The notes under the pieces: model-generated
The model's database searches: none
What the model was told of the DNA's origin: nothing
Seen by the model: the letters and a program-made list of their open reading frames with translations, nothing else
Origin: Gigaspora margarita
Lineage: Eukaryota; Glomeromycota; Glomeromycetes; Diversisporales; Gigasporaceae
Assembly: GCA_009809945.1 (NCBI GenBank)
Contig: WTPW01000162.1
Span: 76,999-140,998, forward strand
Direction: 5' to 3'
DNA length: 64,000 nt
Program-made: the position numbers and the translations under genes
In this document: in pieces, positions 35,213 through 46,804 of the stretch
Position numbering within the stretch: the first letter of the stretch is position 1
How the letters are laid out: every line of letters starts with the position of its first letter

Positions 35213-35855
35213 TCCCTTAGATTGTAATACAGGCAAATTTGCCTGCATATTTTAAAAATTTTAATAAAATTTTAAATATTGATTTTAGCTATATCTTTTC
35301 TAAGTAAAAAATATTCTTTGAGTTTTGTTTTAATAACTTTGTTAAAAAAATTTTTTAAAATTATTAGAAAACTTTAGTATAATCAAAGTTTAAAGTTTTT
35401 GTATTAGCATTTTTACTATTAAAATTTTTCTTTAGATTTTCTTAAATTTTATATGTTCCCGTTTATAAAAATAATTTTTACTTCTAATACAAGCCTTAAT
35501 TTTTACAAATAAATCATTAAAGTTACAATAATAAAAGTTATTATTCTTTATATAAACTACAATATTGTCTTAAGAACTATAGCTTTAAAACTAAAACTAA
35601 ACAAGATTATAGAGAAATTGTAATAAAATTTTTNNAAAANTTTTTTTNGTAAAGTTATCTATTTTTAGCTTATATATAACTTAAATTTTTTTCTTACAAT
35701 ACAAAAACTAATTTTGCAAAAAAGTAATCCTTATTTTAAATATAATTGTACAAAGTTTTATTTAATTATCCTGGTATTTAAAAAAAGTAAATCAGAGCAA
35801 AAAAAGTGCAAAAACACAGGCAAATTTGCCTGTGTTCTACTACAATCTAAGGGAT
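35213..35855. mobile_element. 643-bp MITE with palindromic TIRs
   Basis: Ends TCCCTTAGATTGTA and TACAATCTAAGGGA with perfect TSD AACACTTA (35205-35212, 35856-35863). Each TIR carries the 16-bp perfect palindrome CAGGCAAATTTGCCTG. Ns near 35634-35648 mark an unresolved stretch. No ORF. Confidence 0.88.
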
Positions 35856-36030
35856 AACACTTATTCTAAAATGTATTTAAAGACATAGAATTTCTCTTAG
35901 TCAAATTAGACTCAGACACCCCACTTCTCGTTATATTCATTGAATATCTTGTAAAAGGGATTTCTTAGGAATAGAAGTCTAGGAATAGCCCTCTTGCTTA
36001 TGATTATTAATAAAAGTTAAATCTAAATAC

Positions 36031-36180
36031 TGTCACGAACTACCTACAGAGAAGAGTATAATTTCTTACAGACTAAGAAATTATATCTGCCTCTTGGACA
36101 CTGCTATAAACCGCTAAAGAATCCCTGTAGCCATATCATTGTTATAGTAAAGAGTATAAGAAGGCCTTCCTACTAGAACA
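36031..36180 (+). repeat. Putative 5' LTR (150 bp)
   Basis: Starts TGTCACGAAC and ends TAGAACA, i.e. TG...CA, immediately followed by a primer-site-like sequence and then gag. No matching 3' LTR is in the window, so the call rests on ends and position. Confidence 0.55.
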
Positions 36181-36197
36181 TTTGGTGCCTTCTAGTG
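36181..36197 (+). other. Putative primer binding site
   Basis: TTTGGTGCCTTCTAGTG directly after the LTR resembles the TTGGCGCCGTCTGTGGG type of Ty3/gypsy elements. The priming tRNA cannot be named. Confidence 0.4.
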
Positions 36198-36486
36198 GAA
36201 AACTTTTAAAACATTTGGATATTATTAACCACTTACTCTATCTTGCTGCTGTTCATCCTATAAGGACTCTCTCTTTATATTTGCTGCTGCTGTTAACACT
36301 TCTTTTGCTGCTATTTAATTCTCTCTTGCTGCTATTATTTTCTCTTGTTGCTGTTATCTATCTATCTACCTACTCATCTTCTATTGAAACTTACTTCTAG
36401 CTGCTATATTCTAGTAACTGAATTTACTAAAGAACACTACTAACTATTAATCACTTCAAAGACTTAGCTCAGAAGTCATAAGGCAT

Positions 36487-38110
36487 ATGACTACTAACAT
36501 CAATAAATTATATAATCGACATATTAGAAATTATCTAGCAGAACATTACCAGAATCCTGCTCTTCCTTTTTCTTCTCTTCAATTAAATGCTCTTGATCTT
36601 TCTTGTCAAGAGTGTTATTCTTCTCCTAGAACTAGTGGTCAAATATTTTCTCAAACACCCTTTGGAAGATTTTGGTGTTGGTATTCAGGAACCTATCACG
36701 CTGACACTTATAGTAGCCAAACTACTAGTCACTTTGCTCACCTAACTGCTACCTGAGACTCTTCGACTATTCGTGCCTGTATCAGAGATATTATTTTTAG
36801 ATGCTGCTACCAAGTAGATATTGTAAACCCAGGAGAAATTGCTCTTGATATTCTCCAATGATACGCTAACTGTACTATTCTACCTCCTATAGACTTTGAT
36901 GATTATACTGTTTTTGACTATTAATTTGACCCAGAACCTGAATCTTATCACTAACCATACAACCCTTACTCAGACTTTGGCTTTTTTATTGCTGATATAT
37001 CTAGCCAAACCCTTATTTTACACCTTTTCTTAATATCCTTGTTGCCCCTTCTTCTAGCCCTAATCTATATCCTTTTGGTGACAACTATAGTACTCTTAGT
37101 TCTCACTCTCCCCAAATCCCACTTATTGGTTTAACTGCAAGCCCTGTAACTTTAACACCCTGACAACTAGATGTTGATCTTGAACATTTCTTTGAGACTA
37201 CTACTACCTTTAAACTAAATCAATATCTACCTGATACTGCTCCAAAAACTGCTAAAGAAAACCAAGTACCCTCTTCTTCACTACCTGTAATTAATCTACC
37301 TCCTAATATAGGTGACCAAGCTCTGAGAGATGCTACCCAAGCTATTAATATGTTAGCTGCTGCAATGACCAATGGAGGACCTAAAAAAAATCTTCTAACT
37401 ATTAGTTTCTTCACTAGGGATAGAACCCAAGACCTACTTGAATGGTATATTGAATTTAAACATTCTACTGTTGCTAACTACCGGAGTGCTACCCAAAAAT
37501 TAGAACTTGTTCCTGTGTATTTGAAAGGAATTGCCTTAGACTGGTTTACCTCCCTTGCTACTACTCTCACTGCTTTTAGTGATGACTATAATCAAGATAC
37601 TAGCTTCAAACATCTTTTTAAAGATTGTTTTGTTACCTCCAAGCAAAAAGCTATATGGCAGAAACAACTTTTTGATATAAAACAAGAAACTAGCTCTGTT
37701 GATGAATACATTAATCAATTTTGCAAATTGAAACAATGTGTTTATCCTACTGATAGTTTTTTTGCAGACTTTTTGAAACAACTTTTTATCCAAGAACTCT
37801 GTCCTGAGTTCACCATTAATATTCAAGCTTCTGAACCTGCTGATCTTGCTACTCTGCTCGCAAATAGGAAACTAAAAACTTATAGCTTCTCCTAATACAG
37901 ATACAGACAAAGCCATTAAACAACTAACTGACCAAATTGCTCAACTTAATATTAATCTTGCTCAGAAACAACAACTCTCCAACCTTTCTGTAAACTATGC
38001 TGACTCTCCTAAACAAGCAAAATCTATTAAACAATCTTCTACTTGTCACTACTGTAGTAGAACTAGACATTTCTTTGCTTATTGTCAAACCAAGAAAAAT
38101 GACCAAAATT
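36487..38110 (+). pseudogene. Retrotransposon Gag (Ty3/gypsy-like), degraded
   Basis: Gag would form the particle that packages element RNA. The N-terminal part from ATG 36487 (MTTNINKLYNRHIRNYLAEH) is interrupted by stops. The best block, 37350-37893, reads LTISFFTRDRTQDLLEWYIE, YRSATQKLELVPVYLKGIAL, DWFTSL, DEYINQFCKLKQ and ELCPEFTINIQ, matching the retrotransposon gag domain (YLxGxAxxWF.. SVDEYxxxFxxL). A CCHC-type zinc knuckle follows at about 38044-38090 (CHYCSRTRHFFAYC). Frameshifts separate these parts. Upstream LTR and primer site fit an LTR retroelement; no RT or integrase follows. Confidence 0.8.
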
Positions 38111-38439
38111 AAGAACAAGGAAGGAACAGACAATTCAACAATAACAATAACTATCAATGAGACTCATATAGAAACAGATCCAGAAGCTGAGATAATTATA
38201 ATAGGGATAGAGATAATTATAACTGGGATCAAAGCTATTCAAAAAATAGAGACAACCAAAATAATCGAGATGACTATCACTTTAGAAGTCATGATAGATC
38301 CTCAAACTCTTGATAGAGACCCTCCAATCGTACCCTCTTGTCTTACTATAAAAATATTAATTATCTTGATTGAACTTCTTCTACCTCTACTAGTACCTTT
38401 TCCAACCAGACTCTTAACCCACAGAAATAGAAAACACTT

Positions 38440-38820
38440 TTGAACAATATCTCAATTCATACTGCTTTATCCTTTTACTTGTATGAAGAAGCAAAAACTG
38501 CTAATTTGATTCAGACACCTGCTCATACTATACCTGTTAAATGTAATATTCAACTGAACCAAAAACCCTACCAAGCTATTATTGATAGTAGAGTCTCTAT
38601 TAGTATAATTGCTCACAAAGTAGTTCAAGACTTAGAATTGAAAATAGAACAAGCCTCTACTAGCTTTATTATATCTGCCACTGGAACCTCTGCTTGCCCT
38701 CTAGGAATTATCTGAGACCTACCTGTAGAAATTAATGGTACTGTTATTCCTATTATAGTTGAAGTTGTACCTGCTACTTCCTACTCTCTATTGCTTGGAA
38801 ATAACTAGTCAAAGAAAATT
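38440..38820 (+). pseudogene. Retropepsin-like protease remnant
   Basis: The frame with PVKCNIQLNQKPYQAIIDSR, VSISIIAHKVVQDL and then (after a stop at 38713) LPVEINGTVIPIIVEVVPAT and SLLLGNN has the layout of an aspartic protease of LTR elements. The catalytic D-S/T-G triad reads D-S-R, so Gly is lost. It follows Gag and precedes the zinc-knuckle frame. Confidence 0.7.
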
Positions 38821-40342
38821 GAATCCAGTTATAATTGGAAAAATAAACACTTTCATTTAGATAAAAAAACAAGAAACATACTATCTCTACTTCCTATAAA
38901 AGCAACCAACTTTTACCATCACAACTACTGTTACTAACCCTACTAAATTAGACACTTATGAACAAGAATATTTAGTATTTCAAGAAGCTTATGCTTTTCA
39001 CTTAGAACCAGATATGATCTCTGTTTCTGATGATAATACCAACCCATAGATTATCTATCAGCCTAGACATAGAAGACGAAACCCCTCTAGCCCTCATGTA
39101 TATGGAAACTGTGAATCACCTAATCACTTCTTTGCCAATTGCTCTACCAATCGTTGTAACCATTGCCAACAAGAAGGACATATTGCTATCCATTGCCCCT
39201 AACAATTACCCAGATGGACCTCTTGTTGTATTTGCCATGGAAATGACCATCTATATCGAAACTGCCCTGAGAATGTTTGTCATACTTGTAGAATGACAGG
39301 CCATATTGCTATTGATTGTCCTCTTGCAACACTCAAGGAACAGAACCAAGTTTGTCAATATAGATGTGATCCTAATGCAGTTGAAGCCAAAAGTCTGTAT
39401 AATTATAGTTCAAAGTGTACTCACTATTGCTATAATTGCTAAAAGCCCAATAGACCAGAAGACTTATGAGCCCTTAACAATTAGTTTGTTTATCATGAAT
39501 GTTATTCCAACTACCATTATGAACTTGCCCCTGATAACCCTCAACGCATCTATTATTATAACCAAGGAGATGGATGTGGAATCCTTGTCCTATGCAAAAT
39601 TTGTGAAGAACTAGATCTACCTCTAGAATATATAGTTTAAAAAGCCTAAAACAAGCCCTTTGGTTTTGTGACCTCGAACATCTTTATGCAGAACCCCGGA
39701 TATCTCTAATATATGTCATATTTTTTTTTAGCAAATTGATTCAATTTTGTTCTAAGGTCCAAATTTTAATTTTAGCAAATTAAAGTTAACTTTAAAAAGG
39801 GTCATAATTGAATATTTTGGCGAATTACTAAGATTTTATACATGTCATATTTTATTTTTAGCAATTTAACCACATTTTGATGATAATCAATCTGGATATA
39901 ACAAGTTATTAATNGTTTACGGAGCAAAGTGATAATCAATTATAATTAAANAGTAGTTGTAGCATATAATTGGGCTTTAGTATCAATAGCAACTTGGTNC
40001 TTNCTCTGCATATNTATTANGATNATTGATCATGATTGTATGTNGATNAACAAATAATTATNTAATACAATTGCACGGGGTTATCATTAAGTGAATTAGT
40101 TAGTAATTTATATAATAATTTTTAACTTTTCAAAATAACCTACTGTTCAGCGATGATTTACAAGAAATTTTACTATGCTAACTAAAAACATTTTATAACA
40201 AGACTTGTAGTGCATATCATAGACTAATAGAATCTCAAATTTTATAAAAAAGTATTGAAAACTCGTGAAGATATTAAAGTTTTTGTAAATTCGGATGCAT
40301 ACGTTTTCGCAAGTTTACCCTAAACTTCAAATGCATTCAGAA

Positions 40343-41466
40343 TAGAGTTGGGCAACAAAACAAAACCTCCCCGAAAACTAGTTTCGGTTTCGGTATAATC
40401 CGAAACCCCCGAAACCCGAAACTCTGAAACTATAATCCGAAACTCCTCAAAACTATATTTCAAAATTTTGAAAATTTATAACGTATAATTTATATATAAT
40501 TTATAATATATTGATTTATTATTTAATAAATAATAATAAAATTTTAATAAATAAATATATAATAAGAAATATATTTATAAATAAATAAATAATAAAATAC
40601 ATAATANAAGTAAATATTTTATATTGTATTTATTTGAGATAAAAAAAACCTTAATTAGGGAAAAATCTCAATATTTACAATATAAACTTATCTAAAGCTG
40701 ATTCAATATTTTGTGAAATNATGTATTAAATGGGTCTTTTTGTAAATAAAATTCTCTAAATTGAGCCATAAATATATTTTCTGACTCTTTTTTAGAATGA
40801 TTATATTTTTTTTAACTATACTGCAATTAGAGTTCCTCAAACTCCAATCAAATCAAATATTAGGCATATTTGAATCTGATAAAATCAAATAAACCTTGAT
40901 TTGAATTTGATTTGAATTAAAAATTCTGTATTCGAATTTGATTTGATTTGAAATTTTTAAAATTTATAAATTTTTTAATTAAATCAAAAATTTCAAATAT
41001 GTGATCAAATCAAATCAAATATTTATTAATTTGAATTTGATTTGATTTGAAAATTTTGTATTTGAATTTGATTTGAGATCAAATTTTTGATCAAATCAAA
41101 TCAAAGTATGGAACCTTAACTGCAATATTTAATTATTTGTTGCCAAATTTTAGCTGCTGAAGTTGCAATTCTTAAAAATTGAGTTTTTTAATTTCTAACA
41201 CCAAAGAAAAATATAAAAACTTAAATAAAACTATATGTAAATATGTAAGTTTTCTCATGGCAAGACTCAAATATTTACGTACTATCATGTTAGCACAATC
41301 TACAATACCATATCTTATAAAAATTTAATCTTAAATAGTTTCGGGGTTTCAGATAAGGTTTCGGGTTTCAGTCAAGGTTTCGGAGTTTCAGATGAGGTTT
41401 CGGAAGTTATAATCCAAAACCTGAAACTTTCGGATTTAGCAAAAAAGGTTTCGGTGCCCAACTCTA
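40343..41466. mobile_element. 1.12-kb hAT-like MITE (GGTTTCGG-rich)
   Basis: Ends TAGAGTTGGGCA and TGCCCAACTCTA with perfect TSD ATTCAGAA (40335-40342, 41467-41474). Subterminal arrays of CCGAAACCC and GGTTTCGGG in inverse orientation. Contains the MITE at 40828-41118. No ORF. Confidence 0.88.
40828..41118. mobile_element. 291-bp hAT-like MITE rich in CAAATCAAAT, innermost of the nest
   Basis: Starts TAGAGTTCCTCAAACTCC, ends GGAACCTTA; TSD ACTGCAAT is perfect (40820-40827, 41119-41126). Same family as 16115-16397. Confidence 0.87.
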
Positions 41467-43029
41467 ATTCAGAAGCACTTTCTCAAAATGAAACCTCCAA
41501 AACTTGACTAAGTAAGTTGGTAGAATAGGTATTCTAAAGTCTTCGGTTAAACGTTCATCAAAAACGGATCAATATTGACGAAGTTATGATGATTTTTCAA
41601 TTTGCTTCCAGATTCGGGATTTTCTAAAATTTACAATTTTGATGAAAACAGAAAAATTACATCACAGGCTAGATTTTTACAAGTTCAAATGAAACAAGTT
41701 ACTGCGCACTAAGTAAACTTTTAGGGCATATTATTTACTAATAGAATCGCAAATTTTATGAAAAAATATTGAAAACTCATGGAGATATTAACGTTTTTGT
41801 AAATTCAGACGTCATACGTTTTTGCAAACAATTTTGGCACGTGATATACGTCTTTGGAAATAGAAAAAATCTTTCATCAAATATTTCTCTACGAGTTCTT
41901 GACCAAATTCGATAAAAAATTTTTTATTTGAATTCTATATATTTGTAGAATTAAAATAAAAAAATTTTCATCGAATTTGGTCAAGAACTCGTAGAGAAAT
42001 CTTTGATGAAAGATTTTTTCTATTTCCAAAAACGTATATCACGTGCCAAAATTGTTTGCAAAAACGTATGACGTCCAAATTTACAAAAACATTAATATCT
42101 CCACGAGTTTACAACTTTTTTTCATAAAATTTGAGATTCTATTAGTCAATAATATGCTCTAAAAGTTTACTTAGTGCGCAGTAACTTGTTTCATTTGAAC
42201 TTGTAAAATTCTAACCTGTGATGTAATTTTTCTGTTTTCATCAAAATTGTAAATTTTAGAAAATCCCGAATCTGGAAGCAAATTGAAAAATCATCATAAC
42301 TTCGTCAATACTAATCCGATTTTGATGAAATTTTAANNNAAGACTTTAAAATACCTATTCTACCAACTTACTTAGTCACGTTTTGGAGGTTTCATTTTGA
42401 GAAAGTGCTTCTAAAAGCATTTGAAATTTAGGGTAAACTTGCGAAAACGTACGCGTCCAAATTTACAAAAACGTTAATATCTTCACGAATTTTCAATACT
42501 TTTTCATAAAATTTGAGATTCTATTAGTCCATGATATGTGCTACAAGTCTTGTTATAAAATTTTTTTAGTTAGCATAGTAAAATTTCTTGTAAATCATCG
42601 CTGAACAGTGGGTTATTTTGAAAAAGCAAAAAAACATATTACAAAGAAGCTACGTTGAAATTGTTTATAGGAACTTTCATCAAAGATATCTCCACGTGTT
42701 CTTGACCAAATTTGATAAAAATTTTTTATTTTAATTCTATGAATTCAAATAAAAAAATTTATACTATATTTATTTACTTGATACTAGATGTTATAATTTA
42801 GTTTTTAGCAAATTACTATAAAGTTTATATGTAATAATCCAACTTTTAGCAAATTTACTTGATTTTAGGGGTAGCAAAAACGCCTAAATTTATGCAAATC
42901 AGTTATGACCTATATGAGAGATGTCTGGAGTCCTCTTTATGCTTACAAAGCAGGACAAGATATCCTCTATAACACTAACTATAACTTTACTAAAATTACT
43001 AAAATTTAAAAATATATTAAAGATCTAAA

Positions 43030-43860
43030 AACTATATTATAAATATATGTTTAATATATTTATATTAACTTTATTGTAACTTTATATTAATTATATATTA
43101 AAAATATAATTAAATAAATATAATTAATATATATTAAAAATAGAACTAGACTAGACGGTGCCCCATGCACATTGTGCCCCTATTTTGATATCTCAAAATT
43201 TTACTAGAGTAACCCCTGTTGCACTTTTAACAAAAAATGATCCTCTCGCAATTCTGTACTAATTTTGACTTTAACTCTTTCCCTAATTCTAATTTTAGAT
43301 GAAATTAATTATTAGTACATTAGGGGGCACAAAATGCACAGGAGCACCATTTAGATTTTTCCTTAAAAATATATTAAAAATATAATTAAATAAATATAAT
43401 TAATATATATTAAAAATATATTAAAAATATTTTTAAAATTTATATTAAACATATTTTTATTATATGATTAATATATTTTTTATTTATTTTAATTATATTT
43501 ATATTAACTTTATAATACTTATATATTAAATATGTTTTTAATATATTTATATTAATTTTATTAAAACTTTATATTAAATATATTGCAAATATATTTTTAT
43601 TATATTTATATTAATTTATTGCAAATACATATTAAATATATTTTTATTGGCTTTATTATAATTATATATTAAATATATTTTTACTATATTTTTATTATAT
43701 TTATTATATTTATTACAATTATATATTAAATATATTATAATAATATATATATTACATATGTTATATTCTAAAAAATATATATAATAATATTATTATTATA
43801 TATTAAAAATATATGAAATATTAATGTTACAAGCAAATATAAACAATAACCAAAAATACC
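43030..43860. repeat. AT-only tandem repeat (TATATTAAA/TATATTTTTA)
   Basis: Nearly pure A+T, made of ATATATTAAATATATTTTTA-like words in varied order. Interrupted by a MITE at 43157-43348. Confidence 0.75.
43157..43348. mobile_element. 192-bp MITE in the AT repeat
   Basis: GGTGCCCCATGCACATTGTG faces CACAAAATGCACAGGAGCACC, continuing through CCCCTA and TAGGGGG. GC-richer than its surroundings. TSD not resolved. Confidence 0.7.
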
Positions 43861-43864
43861 ACAA

Positions 43865-44010
43865 TTAACAATTATATTCCAAAGCTACAATCAACAATCA
43901 TATTCCAAAGCTATAATCAGCAATCATATTCCAAAGTTACAATAAACAATTATATTCTAAAGTTACAATTGACAACAATCGTATTCCAAAGTTACAATTG
44001 ACAGTGTTAT
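43865..44010 (+). repeat. 26-bp tandem repeat, five copies
   Basis: TATTCCAAAG recurs at 43875, 43901, 43927, 43953 (TATTCTAAAG) and 43982, i.e. a 26-bp period with one 29-bp step. The unit is ACAATCAACAATCATATTCC plus AAAGCT. A lone copy lies at 44395-44420. Confidence 0.85.
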
Positions 44011-44394
44011 ATTTAGAATCGGAAAGCCACATCAGCTATAAAGTTCTAGAATTGAATCCGCTATTGAGCACAAATTACTGGAACTAGTTACTAACAAATA
44101 TTAATCAAGAATAAAGAAAAGTATACGTATAAGAGATACTTCCCTAGTTTGTTTTGGATAATACTTCCTGGTATGTTTTGGAGGATAATTTGCATAATGT
44201 TTAATTTCTATATATAATATCTCATATAAATAATCTTATCCTAATAAAATAAAACATCATTAATAAAGTTTTCAAATTAAACATAATTTTAACTATTATT
44301 GGATTTTGTAACATGAGCTCATATTTTATATATTACGATAGTTACAATGGTTATATTCTAAAACCTGATAACAAAAAATAAGTAAATTTGACAA

Positions 44395-44935
44395 TACACA
44401 ATTGACAATCATATTCCAAAGTCGGTATACTTCAAATCCTGTTCAAATACAAACAGATTTAACTAAATCATAAATACTCCAAATCTTGTATAGATTAAAA
44501 TTGTGTCAATAAAATTTTTGCAAAATAATCAGATAAAGTAAATGGTAAAATGTCTAAAAAAAAAGAAATTATTTAGTAGATATTGTTAATAAGCAAAGAC
44601 AAGTAAAATGTAATAAAATACTTATTTTTGATGATACTTAAAAAATCAAAACAAATCCTTAAAATTTGATATAACTGGCAACCAAAAATAAGCATGATTG
44701 ATTATACTGTGATCGACAATTGTACTTCAAGGCTCATTCAAATGCATGCATTTGCCCGCAATTAAACAGATTTGACTAAAATACATAAACCAAATCTGGT
44801 ATAAACGGAAGTTAAATAATCAGATAGAGTAAAAAGATAAAGTATCTAAAAGAAAATGAAAATTTAATTAGTAGGTATTAATAATATATAAATACAAGTA
44901 AAATGAAATAAATATTTATCTTCGATAATACCCAG
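44395..44935 (+). repeat. Diverged tandem duplication of ~300 bp
   Basis: 44395-44645 and 44705-44935 share order and words: ACAGATTTAACTAAA/ACAGATTTGACTAAA, ATAATCAGATA, AGTAAA, TTAGTAG, TACTTATTT/ATATTTATC. Estimated identity about 70%. No reading frame is conserved. Confidence 0.6.
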
Positions 44936-46788
44936 TAGGCAAAAAAAGCAATAAAGAAATTCACCAAGTATTCCATGCCTTATTTTAAGTAGTCATGTGT
45001 TGTAAAAGTGTAATAGCTTATTCGTCCCTGATACTGTTTTTGCAAAGGCAAATACTTGTATCTAATAAACTGTAATAATAGGATATTACGACTTATTCTT
45101 TAATTCATGATATTCATATCGATCAATTACAATATTCCAAGATTCTTCAAAAATTTTAAATCAGCTCTGTCCTCTTTCTTATCAATAAATGCATCAAAAG
45201 TATCTTTTTGACATCTTTTCTGCTAGCTCGAATTTCTTAGACTAGTGATATTAGAATATTTCTTTTTTTTTACCTGCAGCAATATAATATTTATTAAAAA
45301 ATAAATAATTATTTATACATCTTCCATCTACTATTGGAGCTGAAATCGATGTATCGTATTATGTTTTTCTGAAGATTAAAGCTAGAATTATTATTCACAA
45401 CACAATATATGAGTAGATAAAAAAAGATTAGAATTACAGAAAATGGATGTACATAATGCCTTAATATGATAAAACAAGATGATGAGCAAGACATTCGTTG
45501 AAGTGTTTCGAAACATAACCATATAAGGTGTTGAATTGTAGAAACAATTAATGAAGTTGTAAAAAATGTGCATGCTCTAATACAGACGCAAAAAAAATGA
45601 AAGGTTGAAAGGCTCCTCATCTTATAAAATAACACATAGATATAGTACTACTATTAATATTTGAGTTTTACCTAATGACGATAACATGTCAATCAAAGCA
45701 CTATATCACACATTCTATATTATCCAGTATCACGACCAAACCTAAATTGCATATATAATGTGCATCACTGTTCAAAAAGTAATATTTAGTTGAGACGCGA
45801 TGGTTAAAAAAGACTACTGATTATTAAACCTGATTCTTGAAAATTTGAATGCTGTGAGCTCCGGGTGTTCACAATTCATAATTTTTTTTATTATTATTTC
45901 CTATTTGTTATTTTTTTTTATATTAGAATATTAGTATTATTTTTATTACTACGAAGATTAAGACAAGAAAAGCAGGAAAATTTCATACCTTGGTTCACGC
46001 AGTAAAGGTCAAAAAATATTTAAGACCTATCTTCTTGTTTAATTCAGACAAGTTCTTAACTTTGAAAGACAAAAGTAGAAGTTGTTCTCTAAAAAATACT
46101 TCCCTTTGAACATAGAATCGATCATAATAAAAATCATTTTTTGTATATTCTTGTCCCCATGATCTCATTATAAACGCATTGCTAATTTTTTCACAAAAGA
46201 AAGAGAAAGAGAGTACTAATTAATAATCAGACCCCCTTTTTATACAAGAAATCAAATAAACTTTAAATTAATTTTGTCATCCTTACCATTATTTTCATTA
46301 TTTTCTTATTACATCGATCAATCAGAATTACCAAAATTGCCACTTTGTAACCACGTAACCACGTGATAATCATTAAGAATCCTAACGATTGTAGTCGAAT
46401 ACTAAAGCCCTATTGTATTAAAACCCAGAAGAACTTTTTAGCAACCCATTAAAGCACATAATACAACAAGTGAAGCTAGGATCCAAGGCTATACTTATCT
46501 AGGTCTTTAAATACATCGTAGCAAAACTCGAACAGGCCTTGAATTTTAGACCAAATCTTTTTATGCTTTTTTTGCCTGCCACCTCAAGGTTTCAAGAGTC
46601 TTGAGGACGATTTTTAAATTATTCTAATATGTTTGTTATTAGTTAGTTTGTTTTAGAGAAAACTCCAATAGTCACTACTTTCTCAACACTTAGAAAATTT
46701 TAGATTGTGACTTGTTAATCATAACTATGCCTCAGATCATCAAAAAAATAAAAAAATTCACAAGAAAAATTTGGTCAAGCTAGAATCA
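44936..46788. other. Unassigned, low-copy-looking region
   Basis: No TIR, tandem repeat or known domain. Possible minus-strand exons: 45181-45230 with TFDAFIDKKEDRADLKFLKN, and a better candidate at 45995-46168 (listed separately). The 108-residue frame at 45309-45635 is Cys/Phe/Ile-rich and has no recognisable features. Confidence 0.35.
45995..46168 (-). CDS. Possible short unknown protein or exon (57 codons)
   Basis: I do not recognise it. The minus-strand frame starts MRSWGQEYTKNDFYYDRFYV, continues with QREVFFREQLLLLSFKVKNL and ends KKIGLKYFLTFTA before TGA. Amino-acid composition is more protein-like than that of surrounding frames (balanced charged and aromatic residues). An AG (TTAG at about 46185) lies upstream and a GTATGA beyond the stop, so it might be an internal exon. 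No domain, homologue or neighbour supports a function; it could be chance. Confidence 0.2.
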   Translation of the reverse strand: MRSWGQEYTKNDFYYDRFYVQREVFFREQLLLLSFKVKNLSELNKKIGLKYFLTFTA

Positions 46789-46804
46789 GAATCTCAGTTT
46801 TAAT

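Larger units (their letters stand above)
40120..42632. repeat. Long palindrome (arms ~680 bp) with an insert in the left arm
   Basis: CTTTTCAAAATAACC (40118) through the hairpin centre at about 41945 is matched inverted to GGTTATTTTGAAAAAG (42620). Shared blocks include ATTTTACTATGCTAACTAAA, TAATAGAATCTCAAATTTTA and AATAGGTATTCTA. After removing 40343-41466 plus 8 bp, both arms are about 677 bp. An NNN lies at 42337-42339. Confidence 0.82.
39690..42934. mobile_element. 3.2-kb hAT-like element in the retroelement gene
   Basis: Left end AGAACCCCGGATATCTCT and right end AGAGATGTCTGGAGTCCT; TSD CTTTATGC is perfect (39682-39689, 42935-42942). TIRs match the 298-bp MITE at 9508-9805. Most of the interior is a later palindrome and its contents. 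No transposase frame is visible; several Ns near 39914-40062. Confidence 0.85.
38920..42986 (+). pseudogene. Zinc-knuckle (multi-CCHC) protein of the retroelement, split by a 3.2-kb element
   Basis: A nucleic-acid-binding protein is suggested by four knuckle-like repeats between 39107 and 39325: YGNCESPNHFFANC (first Cys replaced by Tyr), CNHCQQEGHIAIHC, CCICHGNDHLYRNC and CHTCRMTGHIAIDC. It starts after TVTNPTKLDTYEQEYLVFQE (38930). It continues with NPQRIYYYNQGDGCG and ICEELDLPLEY (39540-39630), then in a shifted frame SLKSLKQALWFCDLEHLYA up to the insertion. Beyond 42942 the frame resumes (YKAGQDILYNTNYNFT) and stops at 42986. In-frame stops occur (39044, 39199). A second set of zinc knuckles downstream of protease is unusual for Ty3/gypsy pol. 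Function inferred from motifs only. Confidence 0.7.

Noticed and set aside
34933-35227. Repetitive YNAYT/LILLIM-type frames
   Set aside because: Products of the CTTATA simple repeat and an inserted MITE.
36182-36400. Leucine-rich frame MVPSSGKLLKHLDIINHLLY...
   Set aside because: Lies in the untranslated leader of the LTR element and reads a CTGCTG/CTCTTG-type run; no homology recognised.
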